In this document: positions 24,922-32,947 of the stretch, piece after piece | How positions within the stretch are numbered: the first letter of the stretch is position 1 | Layout of the letters: each line of letters begins with the position of its first letter | Assembly: GCF_016862095.1 (NCBI RefSeq) | Contig: NZ_BOMH01000010.1 | Span: 48,825-112,824 of the forward strand | DNA: 64,000 bases | Direction of reading: 5' to 3' | Origin: Actinoplanes cyaneus | GTDB lineage: Bacteria; Actinomycetota; Actinomycetes; Mycobacteriales; Micromonosporaceae | Position numbers and translations under genes: made by a program | The notes under the pieces: model-generated | The model's database searches: none | What the model saw: the letters and a program-made list of their open reading frames with translations, nothing else | Told to the model about the DNA's origin: nothing

Positions 24922-26354
24922 CGCCGTACCGCCGCGATCGCGAAGGCCGCGGCGGCGGCCCGGTCAGGTTTCCGGGAGCGCCCGGCGAGCGGCACCGGCG
25001 CGAAGAGCACGTGATCCGGCCGTGCGCCGCCCATCCGTCGCAGCGGTTCGCGCAGCGCCGCCTCGACCTGGGCCCGGGGCGTTCCCGGCGTGGTCTCGAC
25101 GACGGCCACCACGTTCTCGTCGCCGTCGCCGGCCGGAATGCCGACCAGGACGGCCAGCGACACGCCCGGGACGTGCAGCGACGGCTCGTAGAGCCCGGGG
25201 TAGACGTTCTCCGCGCGCCGCAGGATCATGTCCTTGACCCGCCCGCCGAGGACGACGCGCCGCCCGTCGAGCCGGGCGAGGTCTCCTGTGGACACCCACT
25301 CGTGCGGTTCGCCCCCGAGGTAACGGTCGCAGACCCCGTTCCCGGCCAGCTGCAACTCCCCGCCCGCCGTCAGTCCCGCGCGGACCCCGGGCAGCAGCTC
25401 GCCCACGGGATCGCCGTCGCCGGTGTGGGCCGCCTTGCCGGTGGCCTCGATCGCGGCCGCGGGGAAGACCTCGGTCAGCGCGTAGACGCACCAGGCCTCG
25501 TCCGCGCCGGCCGCCCGCACCCGGCCGAGCAGTGACGACGACACCGGCGCCGATCCGCTGTAGACGCGGCCGCGCAACGGCACCCCGGCGTCCAGCGCGG
25601 TCCGCAGCTGCGGCGGGGTCAGGTAGGTGGCCTGCGGTCGCAGCGTGCCGATCTGCCGGGCCAGCGCGCGGGGGCGGCGGGACGGCACGCCGACCGGTGC
25701 GCCCGAGGCCAGCGCCGGGACGAGCACGAAGAACATCCCGCCGAGGATCGGCACGCCGGGCTCCGGGCGGACGAGCTCCGCCACGGCGCGCATCCCGGCG
25801 CCGAGCCCGGCCCGGGTGTGCACGACCGCGCGCGGGCTCGTGGTCGTCCCCGAGGTGAAGATGATCACGGCGTCGCCGTCGCCCTCGAAGACCGGTGGGG
25901 GTGGCCCGCCCGCTCGCAGCGCGGGCGCGGAGCCGGGCAGGCGGCGGCCCACGGTCACCGCCGGTGCGAGGCGTGACAGCTCGGGCAGGGCCAGCCCGGC
26001 GCGACGGGCCAGGGGCGCGGCCCAGCTCGCGACGGCCTGCGCTGCCGCGTCCGCGACGATCAGGGCCGGCTGTGCCAGGGCGAGGCGGGCGAGCAGCACG
26101 TCCGGCCCGGCGGAGGGGTCGAGGACGGCGATGCGCAGACCCATCCGGTACGCGGCGAGCAGCACCGCGAGCGAGCGGGGCCCGGGCCGCACGGCGACGC
26201 CCAGGGTGTCGCCGGGGCGCAGGCCGCGGGCGTGCAGGGCGCCGGCGTACGCGTCCCGCAGGCCGGCGAGGTCTCCCCGGGAGATCCGGCGCCGTCCCAG
26301 CAGGGCCGGGGTGTCGTCGCCGGGTCGCAGGGCGGCGTTCAGTTCACTGAGCAT
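24918..26354 (-). CDS. AMP-forming acyl ligase, OleC-like
   Basis: 478-residue member of the ANL adenylating superfamily. Motifs in order: ATP loop IIFTSGTTTSPRAV (164-177), YALTEVFP (291-298), STGDLARLD (355-363), GGRVKDMILRRAENVYP (370-386) and a C-terminal catalytic Lys in GRSRKPDR (K462). OleC enzymes of this superfamily convert beta-hydroxy acids to beta-lactones; others make acyl-CoA. The association with OleA- and OleD-like genes favours an OleC role, but sequence alone does not prove lactone formation. It starts 7 bases after the upstream glycosyltransferase and its stop overlaps the next start (ATGA). Confidence 0.85.
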   Translation of the reverse strand: MLSELNAALRPGDDTPALLGRRRISRGDLAGLRDAYAGALHARGLRPGDTLGVAVRPGPRSLAVLLAAYRMGLRIAVLDPSAGPDVLLARLALAQPALIVADAAAQAVASWAAPLARRAGLALPELSRLAPAVTVGRRLPGSAPALRAGGPPPPVFEGDGDAVIIFTSGTTTSPRAVVHTRAGLGAGMRAVAELVRPEPGVPILGGMFFVLVPALASGAPVGVPSRRPRALARQIGTLRPQATYLTPPQLRTALDAGVPLRGRVYSGSAPVSSSLLGRVRAAGADEAWCVYALTEVFPAAAIEATGKAAHTGDGDPVGELLPGVRAGLTAGGELQLAGNGVCDRYLGGEPHEWVSTGDLARLDGRRVVLGGRVKDMILRRAENVYPGLYEPSLHVPGVSLAVLVGIPAGDGDENVVAVVETTPGTPRAQVEAALREPLRRMGGARPDHVLFAPVPLAGRSRKPDRAAAAAFAIAAVRR

Positions 26355-26360
26355 CAGCGG

Positions 26361-27104
26361 TCACCGGGGGTCGGGGGTGAGCGGGCCGCTGCCCTGGTCG
26401 AGGTACCACTTCGCGGTGCGGACGACGCCGTACGCGCGGATCCGCCGGGTCGAGTTCTCCACGATCATGTCGCGGCTGTGCACGATCGCGGCGGTCGTGG
26501 CGCGGACCCGGTTGAGGAAGAGCCGGTCGGTCGGGGAGGGCCGGCGCGGCATGCCGCCGCAGGCCTCGTAGAGCCCGGCGGTGATCGCCATGTTGTTGCC
26601 CGCGTGCATCCGGTACGGCGCGAGGTAGCCGTCGCCCCGGTGCGCCGGCCGGATCCGGCCGAACGCACTGGCGAGCGCGACCAGGCCGGCGAAGAACGCG
26701 CGCCCGGCCGGCCCGTGCTCGTCGCGCCGCGCGGTGATCTTGCCGCAGACCAGGCCGGCGCCGGCGTCCAGGGCCGCGCGTGCCGCGGCGACCCAGCCGG
26801 GGCCGGGCAGGCAGTCGGCGTCGGTGCGGGCGATCAGGCGCGCGCCGGCCGCGATGGCGTGCCGGAAGCCGGTGTCGACGGCGCAGCCGACACCTTTCTC
26901 CGGCTCGTCGATGACGTGGACCGGGAACGGCGCGCGGGCGGCGAACGCCCGGACCGCGTCGGCGGTGGTGTCGGTCGATCCGTTGTCGACGACGAGCAGG
27001 GTGAAGGCGCGGTCGGTCTGTGCGGCGAGCGCGTGCAGGGTGGCGCCGATCCGGGCCGCCTCGTCGAACGCCGGGACGACGACCCACAGGTCAGTCCCGG
27101 TCAT
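26361..27104 (-). CDS. Family 2 glycosyltransferase
   Basis: 247-residue GT-A glycosyltransferase: WVVVPAFDEAARIGATLHAL, VVDNGSTDTTADAV and the acidic ARTDADCLPGPGW cluster. The C-terminus carries basic ENSTRRIRAYGVVRTAKWYL. It resembles the second glycosyltransferase of the operon over its whole length, so the two probably arose by duplication and may add or modify sequential sugars. The ATG overlaps the OleA-like stop as ATGA; an earlier start is less likely because of that coupling. Confidence 0.88.
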   Translation of the reverse strand: MTGTDLWVVVPAFDEAARIGATLHALAAQTDRAFTLLVVDNGSTDTTADAVRAFAARAPFPVHVIDEPEKGVGCAVDTGFRHAIAAGARLIARTDADCLPGPGWVAAARAALDAGAGLVCGKITARRDEHGPAGRAFFAGLVALASAFGRIRPAHRGDGYLAPYRMHAGNNMAITAGLYEACGGMPRRPSPTDRLFLNRVRATTAAIVHSRDMIVENSTRRIRAYGVVRTAKWYLDQGSGPLTPDPR

Positions 27105-28105
27105 GAGCGCTCCCACACCATGGTCATGATGCTGACCCCGCCGCCGAGCCCCATGAACAGCACCTTGTCGCCGGGATTCAACTCCGGCAGGACCCGATCC
27201 AGTTGTACGCCGAGAGTCGCGCTCGCCACGTTCCCGAGTTCGGTCACGGTCACCTCGAGCCGGTCCCGCGGCACGCCGGTGACCTCGACGAACCGGTCCA
27301 GATAGGGCAGTGACACCTGGTGCACCAGGATCTTCGCGTAGTCGGTGTGCTCGAGGCCGGTGCGGGCGCGGACCCGATCGAGGATGCTGGCGCCGACCTT
27401 CTCGAAGACGCCGCGCAGCCGGTGCCCGTCGCCGGTGAAGTACGTGTGCTCGTCGCCGCGCGGGTGCCGCGAGCCACCGCCCGGGATGCCGCCGACCGCC
27501 CAGTGCTGCGAGTGCGTCTCGGTGTCGATGTCCAGGATGCCGCCGGCGGTGACCGGCTCGACCACCACGGCGGCGCCGGCGTCGCCGAAGGTGAACCCGG
27601 CGAACGAGCGTCGTGCCTGCTCGATGCTGTCGACGCGGCCGCGCATCACCCGGGTCGGGGTCTCCCCGGTGACGACCAGCGCGCGGCGGGCCCGCCCGGC
27701 GAGGATCATCGAGCGGGCGACGTCGATGCCGTTGACGAAGCTGTTGCAGGCGTTGGTGACGTCGAGCGCGTGCGCGCGGCTGCCGAGCGCGGTCTGCACG
27801 ATGTGCGCGGTGGCCGGCTCGACCATGTCGCGGCTGGCGGAGGCGAACAGCAGCAGGTCGATGTCGAGCGGGTCGAGGCCGGCCTGGGCCAGTGCCCGCC
27901 TGGCCGCGCCCGCGCCGAGGGCCGACGCGAACTCCTCGGGGCCGGCGACGCGGCGGCGCTCGATGCCGGTGAGCCGGGCGAACAGGCCGCGTGGCAGGCG
28001 GATGCCGCCGGCTCGGGCCACACCGTCCTGCAACTCGCCGGTGGTGACCTCACGTTCCGGAAGGTACGCGCCCACCCCGGTGATCCCGACATACATGGCC
28101 GACAT
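27101..28105 (-). CDS. 3-oxoacyl-ACP synthase III family thiolase, OleA-like
   Basis: 334-residue condensing enzyme of the KAS III/thiolase superfamily. The catalytic triad is visible: Cys120 in DVTNACNSFVNGID, His262 in ILVHQVSLPYLD and Asn292 in TELGNVASATLG; the C-terminal GLGGGVSIMTMVW loop is typical. OleA homologues join two fatty acyl-CoAs head to head to give a beta-keto acid, whereas FabH elongates malonyl-ACP. The genomic context (OleC- and OleD-like genes, no fatty-acid-synthase genes) supports the OleA reading. It starts 6 bases after the kinase stop codon, so it appears co-transcribed with it. Confidence 0.86.
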   Translation of the reverse strand: MSAMYVGITGVGAYLPEREVTTGELQDGVARAGGIRLPRGLFARLTGIERRRVAGPEEFASALGAGAARRALAQAGLDPLDIDLLLFASASRDMVEPATAHIVQTALGSRAHALDVTNACNSFVNGIDVARSMILAGRARRALVVTGETPTRVMRGRVDSIEQARRSFAGFTFGDAGAAVVVEPVTAGGILDIDTETHSQHWAVGGIPGGGSRHPRGDEHTYFTGDGHRLRGVFEKVGASILDRVRARTGLEHTDYAKILVHQVSLPYLDRFVEVTGVPRDRLEVTVTELGNVASATLGVQLDRVLPELNPGDKVLFMGLGGGVSIMTMVWERS

Positions 28106-28111
28106 TGTGCA

Positions 28112-29461
28112 CTAGTCCAGCGACTCCACCACCATCGATAGTTTGGGCAGGTCAGCTGCCCATTCGGAACGTGGCGCGCGCCACTCGACGACGTAGGTCG
28201 TACCGCTGCCGCGGAGCACCCGCCGGATGCCGCGCATCGGGCCGTTCTCCGGGTCGGTGTACGTGTACTCCCAAGTTGTGTCCGGTGGCTCCGGCAGCGC
28301 CTCGATCCGCAGCCGCCGGTAGCCGGGCAGCCGGATCGAGCGTTCCTCGGCGCGCAGCGCGGCGGCCACGTCGTCCGGCGGGTTCGGCCAGCGGCTGATC
28401 CGCAGGGTGACGCGCTCGGCCGGGTCGCTGAAGGTGACCGCGCCGAACATCCGGCTCGACGTCCAGCCGGCCGGGACCTCGGCCCGGAAACCGGTGGGGT
28501 CGGTCCACGTGACGAACCCGGCCGGGGCGGCCGCGGCCGGCGGCCGCTCACCACCCTGGGCACTGCCGCCGATGGCCAGCGCGCCGAGCAGCGTGACCGC
28601 GGCGGCCAGCGCCGGCACCCGCCGCCGGATCCGCGACCGGGGCGGGGTGACGACCCGGTGGAGCAGCTCAGCGGTCTCGGCCGGGCTGATCCGGGCGGCC
28701 GGGTGCAGGCGCAGCAGGCCGGCCAGCACCGGGGTGAGCGGCCCGGCGCGGCGCGGGGCGTCCGGCGGGCCGGCCGCGAGCGCGCGCAGTGTGGCGGGGG
28801 TCGAGTTCCGCGCGTACGGCGGGCGGCCCTCCACCGCGTGGTAGAGCGTCGCCCCGAGCGACCACATGTCGGAGTCGGCGCTGGAGACGCGGTCGAAGAG
28901 GCGTTCCGGCGCGATGTACTTCGGTGAGCCGAGCACGACGCGCGCGTCGGTCAGGGCGGCGACCCCGGCCGCGGTCACGGCCGGGCCGAAATCGATCAGG
29001 ACGATCCGGCCGTCGTCGCCGATCAGCACGTTGCCCGGCTTGACGTCCAGGTGCAGCAGCCCGGCCCGCAGCGCCGCGGTGAGCGCGTCCAGGACGGCCA
29101 GGCCGATCCGGGCGACCCGGGCCGGCGGCATCGGTCCGTGCTCCTGGATGACCTGTTGCAGCGAGCGGCCCTGGACGTACTCCATGATCAGCCACGGGCC
29201 CTCGGGGTCGGGCAGCACGTCGAACGTGCGGATCACGTGCGGGTGCCGGATCCGGGCGACGGCCTGGGCCTCGCTGAGTGCCCAGGTGCGCACCACGCCC
29301 TGCTGGTCGGGGTGCAGGCCGTCCGGAACCGTGCACTGCTTGATCGCGACGTCGAGGTGCCGGACGGCGTCGTGGGCCAGCCAGACATGGCTCATGCCGC
29401 CCGAGCCCAGGGGACGGATGATCCGGTAGCGCCCGGCGATGACCGTTTGCACCGTGACCAA
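28112..29461 (-). CDS. Membrane-anchored Ser/Thr protein kinase with extracytoplasmic domain
   Basis: PknB-type kinase of about 449 residues. Gly-rich loop LGSGGM (18-23), VAIK Lys (41), catalytic loop HLDVKPGNVL, IDFGPA and the APER motif are all present, so it should be active. After about 270 residues comes one transmembrane helix (VPALAAAVTLLGALAIGG) and a roughly 140-residue outer domain (FRAEVPAGW, RRVLRGSGTTYVVEW, LSMVVESLD) resembling LpqN/PsbP-like folds. The start is a TTG with GGGGGTGCGG upstream, or a GTG at 29452; longer readings are not kinase-like. Six bases separate it from the OleA-like gene, making it the likely operon leader and perhaps its regulator. Confidence 0.85.
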   Translation of the reverse strand: MVTVQTVIAGRYRIIRPLGSGGMSHVWLAHDAVRHLDVAIKQCTVPDGLHPDQQGVVRTWALSEAQAVARIRHPHVIRTFDVLPDPEGPWLIMEYVQGRSLQQVIQEHGPMPPARVARIGLAVLDALTAALRAGLLHLDVKPGNVLIGDDGRIVLIDFGPAVTAAGVAALTDARVVLGSPKYIAPERLFDRVSSADSDMWSLGATLYHAVEGRPPYARNSTPATLRALAAGPPDAPRRAGPLTPVLAGLLRLHPAARISPAETAELLHRVVTPPRSRIRRRVPALAAAVTLLGALAIGGSAQGGERPPAAAAPAGFVTWTDPTGFRAEVPAGWTSSRMFGAVTFSDPAERVTLRISRWPNPPDDVAAALRAEERSIRLPGYRRLRIEALPEPPDTTWEYTYTDPENGPMRGIRRVLRGSGTTYVVEWRAPRSEWAADLPKLSMVVESLD

Positions 29462-29608
29462 GCCGCACCCCCGAGATTGGCAAACAGTAATCAGGAGGCT
29501 ACCTTGCGTAGGCAACGGGTGGCTGTCGGATATCAGGCGGTGCGAGGAACACGACGCGGCGTACTGTCGCATGGCGTCCTTCGTGGACATTCCGGGGCGG
29601 TGAGGCGG

Positions 29609-29992
29609 ATGCGCCGTGTGCTGGCTCTGCTCCTGCCCTGTCTGCTGTTCTCCTGCTCCGGTCCGGCTGCGGCTTCCGCGTCCGCGGTACGTCTCGGCGC
29701 CGTTCCCGCCGGGACCGGACACGCGATGGTCCTGAGCCCGGACGACCCGCGGACTCCGATGTATCTGCTCGTGGCGGGCTCCACCGCCGTCCTTCTGCTG
29801 GTGGTGCTCCTGCTGGCGCGCCGCCGGCGGTTCCGGCCGCCACGGGCCGCCGCCGTCCCGCTGGTCGCGCCGCCCGTCCCGCAGCCGCTGCCCCCGGGGC
29901 AACCGCCGCCGCGGCCGCACCGATCGGGCCGGATGCGCCCCGAGCCGCGGGGCCGGGCAGCCGTCCCGGCCGATCGGCGGGAGCGGGCCTGA
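29609..29992 (+). CDS. Small exported membrane protein, unknown
   Basis: 127-residue protein with a signal peptide (RRVLALLLPCLLFSCSG, with a lipobox-like LFSC), a short outer segment, a transmembrane helix (YLLVAGSTAVLLLVVLLLA) followed by RRRR, and a Pro/Arg-rich cytosolic tail. No family recognised. A GTG nine bases earlier is an equally possible start. It is divergent from the kinase-led operon and shares its 147-base promoter region. Confidence 0.6.
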   Translation: MRRVLALLLPCLLFSCSGPAAASASAVRLGAVPAGTGHAMVLSPDDPRTPMYLLVAGSTAVLLLVVLLLARRRRFRPPRAAAVPLVAPPVPQPLPPGQPPPRPHRSGRMRPEPRGRAAVPADRRERA

Positions 29993-30052
29993 TCGATGCG
30001 GTTCGCGCCGCGCGGGGCGTCGTACCGAGAAAGTGAAGGTGATGACATTCTC

Positions 30053-30084
30053 GTTACCGGCCGGTAACGTGACTGGTCGGTAAG
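30053..30084. promoter_or_regulatory. TetR-type palindromic operator, one perfect and one degenerate copy
   Basis: GTTACCGGCCGGTAAC (30053-30068) is a perfect 16-bp palindrome. The adjacent 16 bases (30069-30084) match it at 12 of 16 positions. Both lie 12-43 bases before the TetR start at 30096, so autoregulation is likely. Confidence 0.8.
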
Positions 30085-30095
30085 GGGGTGGAACG

Positions 30096-30668
30096 GTGCT
30101 CTACGGAACCCCGGTCGTCCGTCGCCGAGACGCTCAGCGCAACCGTGCGGCCATCGTTCTGGCCGCCACCGAGGTGCTGGCCGAGGGCGACCCGGTGGCC
30201 CTGATGCCCGAGATCGCCCGCCGGGCCGGCGTCGGCCAGGCCACGCTCTACCGGCACTTCGCGGACCGGCACGCGCTCACCTCCGCGGTCATCGAGCACC
30301 AGCTCGACCGCCTGGAGGAGGCCGTCGCCGGGCTGGCCGCCCACCCGGAGCACTTCCGGGAACTGCTGCGCTCGGTGCTGCACACCCAGATCGCGATGCG
30401 CGGCCTCGTCGTGCTGCTCCGCCGGCTGGACGCGCCCACCCAGAACCGTTACCGCCGGCGCGCCCTGGCCGCGCTGAGCGGGCCGCTGCGGCGCGCCCGC
30501 GAGCACGGGCACGTCCGCGCCGACCTGGTGCCCGAGGACCTGGCCCTGCTGTTCACGATGGTCCAGGGGGTCGCCGAGGCGACCGGCGACGCGGCGGCTG
30601 CCCGGGCCGCCGCCGACCGGTCGGTCGACCTCATGCTGGACGGGATCTGCCTGACCGCCGCTGACTGA
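30096..30668 (+). CDS. TetR-family transcriptional regulator
   Basis: 190-residue TetR-type regulator. The helix-turn-helix is clear (ALMPEIARRAGVGQATLYRH, FADRHALTSAVIEHQ) and the C-terminal ligand domain is of the group found in many actinobacterial AcrR-like repressors. GTG start preceded by AAGGGGGTGG. The perfect palindrome directly upstream is the probable operator. The neighbouring genes do not reveal an obvious efflux or enzyme target. Confidence 0.92.
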   Translation: MLYGTPVVRRRDAQRNRAAIVLAATEVLAEGDPVALMPEIARRAGVGQATLYRHFADRHALTSAVIEHQLDRLEEAVAGLAAHPEHFRELLRSVLHTQIAMRGLVVLLRRLDAPTQNRYRRRALAALSGPLRRAREHGHVRADLVPEDLALLFTMVQGVAEATGDAAAARAAADRSVDLMLDGICLTAAD

Positions 30669-30700
30669 CGCCGGCACTCAGTTTCCCCGCAGGGCTGCCG

Positions 30701-30922
30701 ATACCTCAGCTCGGATCGGGACATGAGGTGCCGCCGGAGTTCCGGCCGCGGCTGTTCGACCGGATGGCCCGCGCCGGCCAGACCGCGGGGACGGTCCGCG
30801 GGACCGGGCTGGGCCTCTACATCGTCCGGAGCCTGGCGCGCTCCAACGGCGGCGAGGTCCACTACGAGCCCAACCCGGGTGGTGGTTCCGTCTTCGTCGT
30901 CGAGGCCGACGCCGGCACGTGA
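30701..30922 (+). pseudogene. Histidine-kinase C-terminal remnant
   Basis: About 65-74 codons encode only the end of a HATPase_c domain: VPPEFRPRLFDRMARAG, the G2-box RGTGLGLYIVRSLARSNGG and GGGSVFVVEAD. The H box, N box and all sensor regions are missing and the upstream sequence cannot be read as kinase. A GTG at 30728 could start a 64-residue peptide. It is best read as the relic of a deleted sensor kinase, lying between the TetR gene and a secreted-protein gene. Confidence 0.75.
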
Positions 30923-31010
30923 CCGGGCAGCCCCGTCGCGGGAGGGTTGCCGCCCTCGCGTACGGTCCCCGACCGAGTGATCGTCATCGACGGATCGGGG
31001 ACCAGAGAAC

Positions 31011-32084
31011 GTGCGCAACCTACGCCGGAACATCGTGATAGCGGCCCTGCTGGGGCTGGTGGCCGTGCTGCTGCCCGCGCCGGCCATGGCCGACAAGGGC
31101 GTGGTCGACCAGTACCCGCTGACCACGAGCCTCAACATCTACCCGCCCGCCACGGGCCAGTCCGCCCAGTACGTGAAGGTCGTGGACACGCAGCTGAACC
31201 TGGCCGCGGGCGAGTCGCGGCACCTGCGCGGACGCCTCGAGACCGTCAGCTCCACGACGGGCGTCGTGGCGTTCAACGCCGCCATCCAGTGCTTCGCCAC
31301 CGGGTCGGACGCCCGGATCGGCAGGCTCGCGGTCTCGTCCCGCAACCATGAGGGCTCCGACGCGTCGTACGCGGTGACCGGTCACCTGCCGCTGCTGGTC
31401 GACAAGCTGTTCACCGCGCCGTCCGCCGGGTCGTACACCTGTGGCCTCTACGGGCTGACGGCGAGCACCAGCATCACCGGTTACCACCTGGCCGTGGTCA
31501 CCGGCGGGAAGTCGTACCTGCAGGTCAGTGACGTCGACCAGGCCGGCGCGGGCGCGTGGGACAGCCTGCAGTGCAACAGCAAGGGCAACAACACGGCCGA
31601 CTCGAAGTGCACCTTCATCGGCACGAGCGCCAAGTCGGACGTGTTCGTCTTCTACAACGACGGCTCCACCCCGAAGAAGTGGGCCTACGCCCCGGGCACG
31701 ACGACCGTGCAGGCGCTCGCCAACGTCACCGTGACCACCTGTTACCAGGGAACCGCCTCGTGCGACGGCGTGCCGGAGTCCGAGCGCCTGCCGCGGACCG
31801 CGAACAGCTACTCCGCCGTGCAGTTCCGCCTGGACGTGATCCAGCTCGGCGCCGACAACTCCCACGCCTGCTACACCGCGCCGGCCACGACGGTCACGAA
31901 CAACGTCCGGGACGACGCCCACCACTACACGGCGTACCTGGGCACGACCGTCACCGTCGACCCGAGCTGCGGCTCGATGTTCCTCATGCGGGTCTACGTC
32001 AAGCACGTCTCCGGCAGCCCGGTCAAGATCGACGGGGTGCAGGAGCCCAGTTCCCTCACCAACGGCATCATGATGAACCTCTGA
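31011..32084 (+). CDS. Secreted protein of unknown function
   Basis: 357 residues with a clear Sec signal peptide (RNLRRNIVIAALLGLVAVLL, cleavage near APAMA). The mature part is Ser/Thr/Gly-rich, predicted beta, with paired cysteines (ATCFATG-like IQCFATG, YTCGLYG, LQCNSKG, SKCTFIG, TTCYQGTASCDG, HACYTAP, PSCGSM) that suggest disulfides. It ends without an anchor. GTG start, with only a weak AGAGAA upstream. No family recognised; an extracellular role is all that can be supported. Confidence 0.75.
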   Translation: MRNLRRNIVIAALLGLVAVLLPAPAMADKGVVDQYPLTTSLNIYPPATGQSAQYVKVVDTQLNLAAGESRHLRGRLETVSSTTGVVAFNAAIQCFATGSDARIGRLAVSSRNHEGSDASYAVTGHLPLLVDKLFTAPSAGSYTCGLYGLTASTSITGYHLAVVTGGKSYLQVSDVDQAGAGAWDSLQCNSKGNNTADSKCTFIGTSAKSDVFVFYNDGSTPKKWAYAPGTTTVQALANVTVTTCYQGTASCDGVPESERLPRTANSYSAVQFRLDVIQLGADNSHACYTAPATTVTNNVRDDAHHYTAYLGTTVTVDPSCGSMFLMRVYVKHVSGSPVKIDGVQEPSSLTNGIMMNL

Positions 32085-32092
32085 TCGACGGG

Positions 32093-32126
32093 ACCCGGCA
32101 CCCGGCCGCAGGGCTGGGCGCCGGGT
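32093..32126. terminator. Hairpin after the secreted-protein gene
   Basis: ACCCGGC (32093-32099) pairs with GCCGGGT (32120-32126), and inner GC-rich bases can extend the fold. It starts 9 bases after the stop codon, consistent with a terminator. Confidence 0.5.
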
Positions 32127-32298
32127 CGCCCGCCGGCTCCACGGCCGGGCGATCGGGCAGGCCGGCCCGGCACGTGTGCCCGTCGGGGCGTGCACGGCCG
32201 GGTGGATCCGGAGTCCCCTGCCGGACAGATCGAGTTCGTTGACGTGCATGTCCTCCGCGCATAGTGTCGCCTCGATCTCTGACCCGCCGGAGGGTGCC

Positions 32299-32934
32299 AT
32301 GAGCCTGTCGTCGATGGCCGAGGATGCCGCGCTGCGGCTGCAGGGCACCCCCGGGGCCTCCCCGAAGCAGGCCGCCGCCACCGCCGCCGCCGTCACCGCC
32401 GAGGAGATGGTGAAGGGCGCCCAGCCCGAGGCGGCCAAGAGTGCCGGCGAGAGTGCGGCCCGCACGTCGTCGGGCACCAGCATCGCCGGGTCGGTCCTCA
32501 CCCAGCTCGTCAAGTACGTACCGACCGAGACGATCTCGGTCTACCTCGCCGTGCAGGCCGCGCTCGGCACTGTCACCACGCCGGCCGGCCGCGCCACGTG
32601 CGAGGCGAGCTTCACCTCCCGCTGGGTGTGGCTGATCCTGCTCGGGGTGGCGACGGTCCTGCTCACGATCGGGTTGTCGTATCGCAGCCAGAAGCAGGTT
32701 GCCCCGCAGGCGCGCTTCCGGGTGCCGATCGTCGAGTCCACGGCGGCGACCTCGGCGTACCTGGTGTGGGCACTGGCCCTGCCGACCACGCCACTGAACG
32801 ACTTCTGCGGCTACAACGCCACGGCGTGGGGCTCCGTGCTGCTGCTGGCCGGGACGACGATCATCGCGACCACGGCGTACGTCTTCGGCAAGACCATCAC
32901 CTGGGAAAAGGTCCTCCAGGAGAGCGGCAACTGA
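32299..32934 (+). CDS. Hypothetical multi-pass membrane protein
   Basis: 211-residue protein. The first 65 residues are Ala-rich, soluble and helical; then a partly hydrophobic stretch (VKYVPTETISVYLAVQAAL) and three clear membrane helices (WVWLILLGVATVLLTIGL, TSAYLVWALALP, VLLLAGTTIIATTAYVFG). The ATG follows an excellent GGAGGG ribosome binding site, which rules out the longer upstream reading. No family recognised. It is convergent with the epimerase-like gene ending at 32948. Confidence 0.75.
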   Translation: MSLSSMAEDAALRLQGTPGASPKQAAATAAAVTAEEMVKGAQPEAAKSAGESAARTSSGTSIAGSVLTQLVKYVPTETISVYLAVQAALGTVTTPAGRATCEASFTSRWVWLILLGVATVLLTIGLSYRSQKQVAPQARFRVPIVESTAATSAYLVWALALPTTPLNDFCGYNATAWGSVLLLAGTTIIATTAYVFGKTITWEKVLQESGN

Positions 32935-32947
32935 GCCCCGGCCGCGG

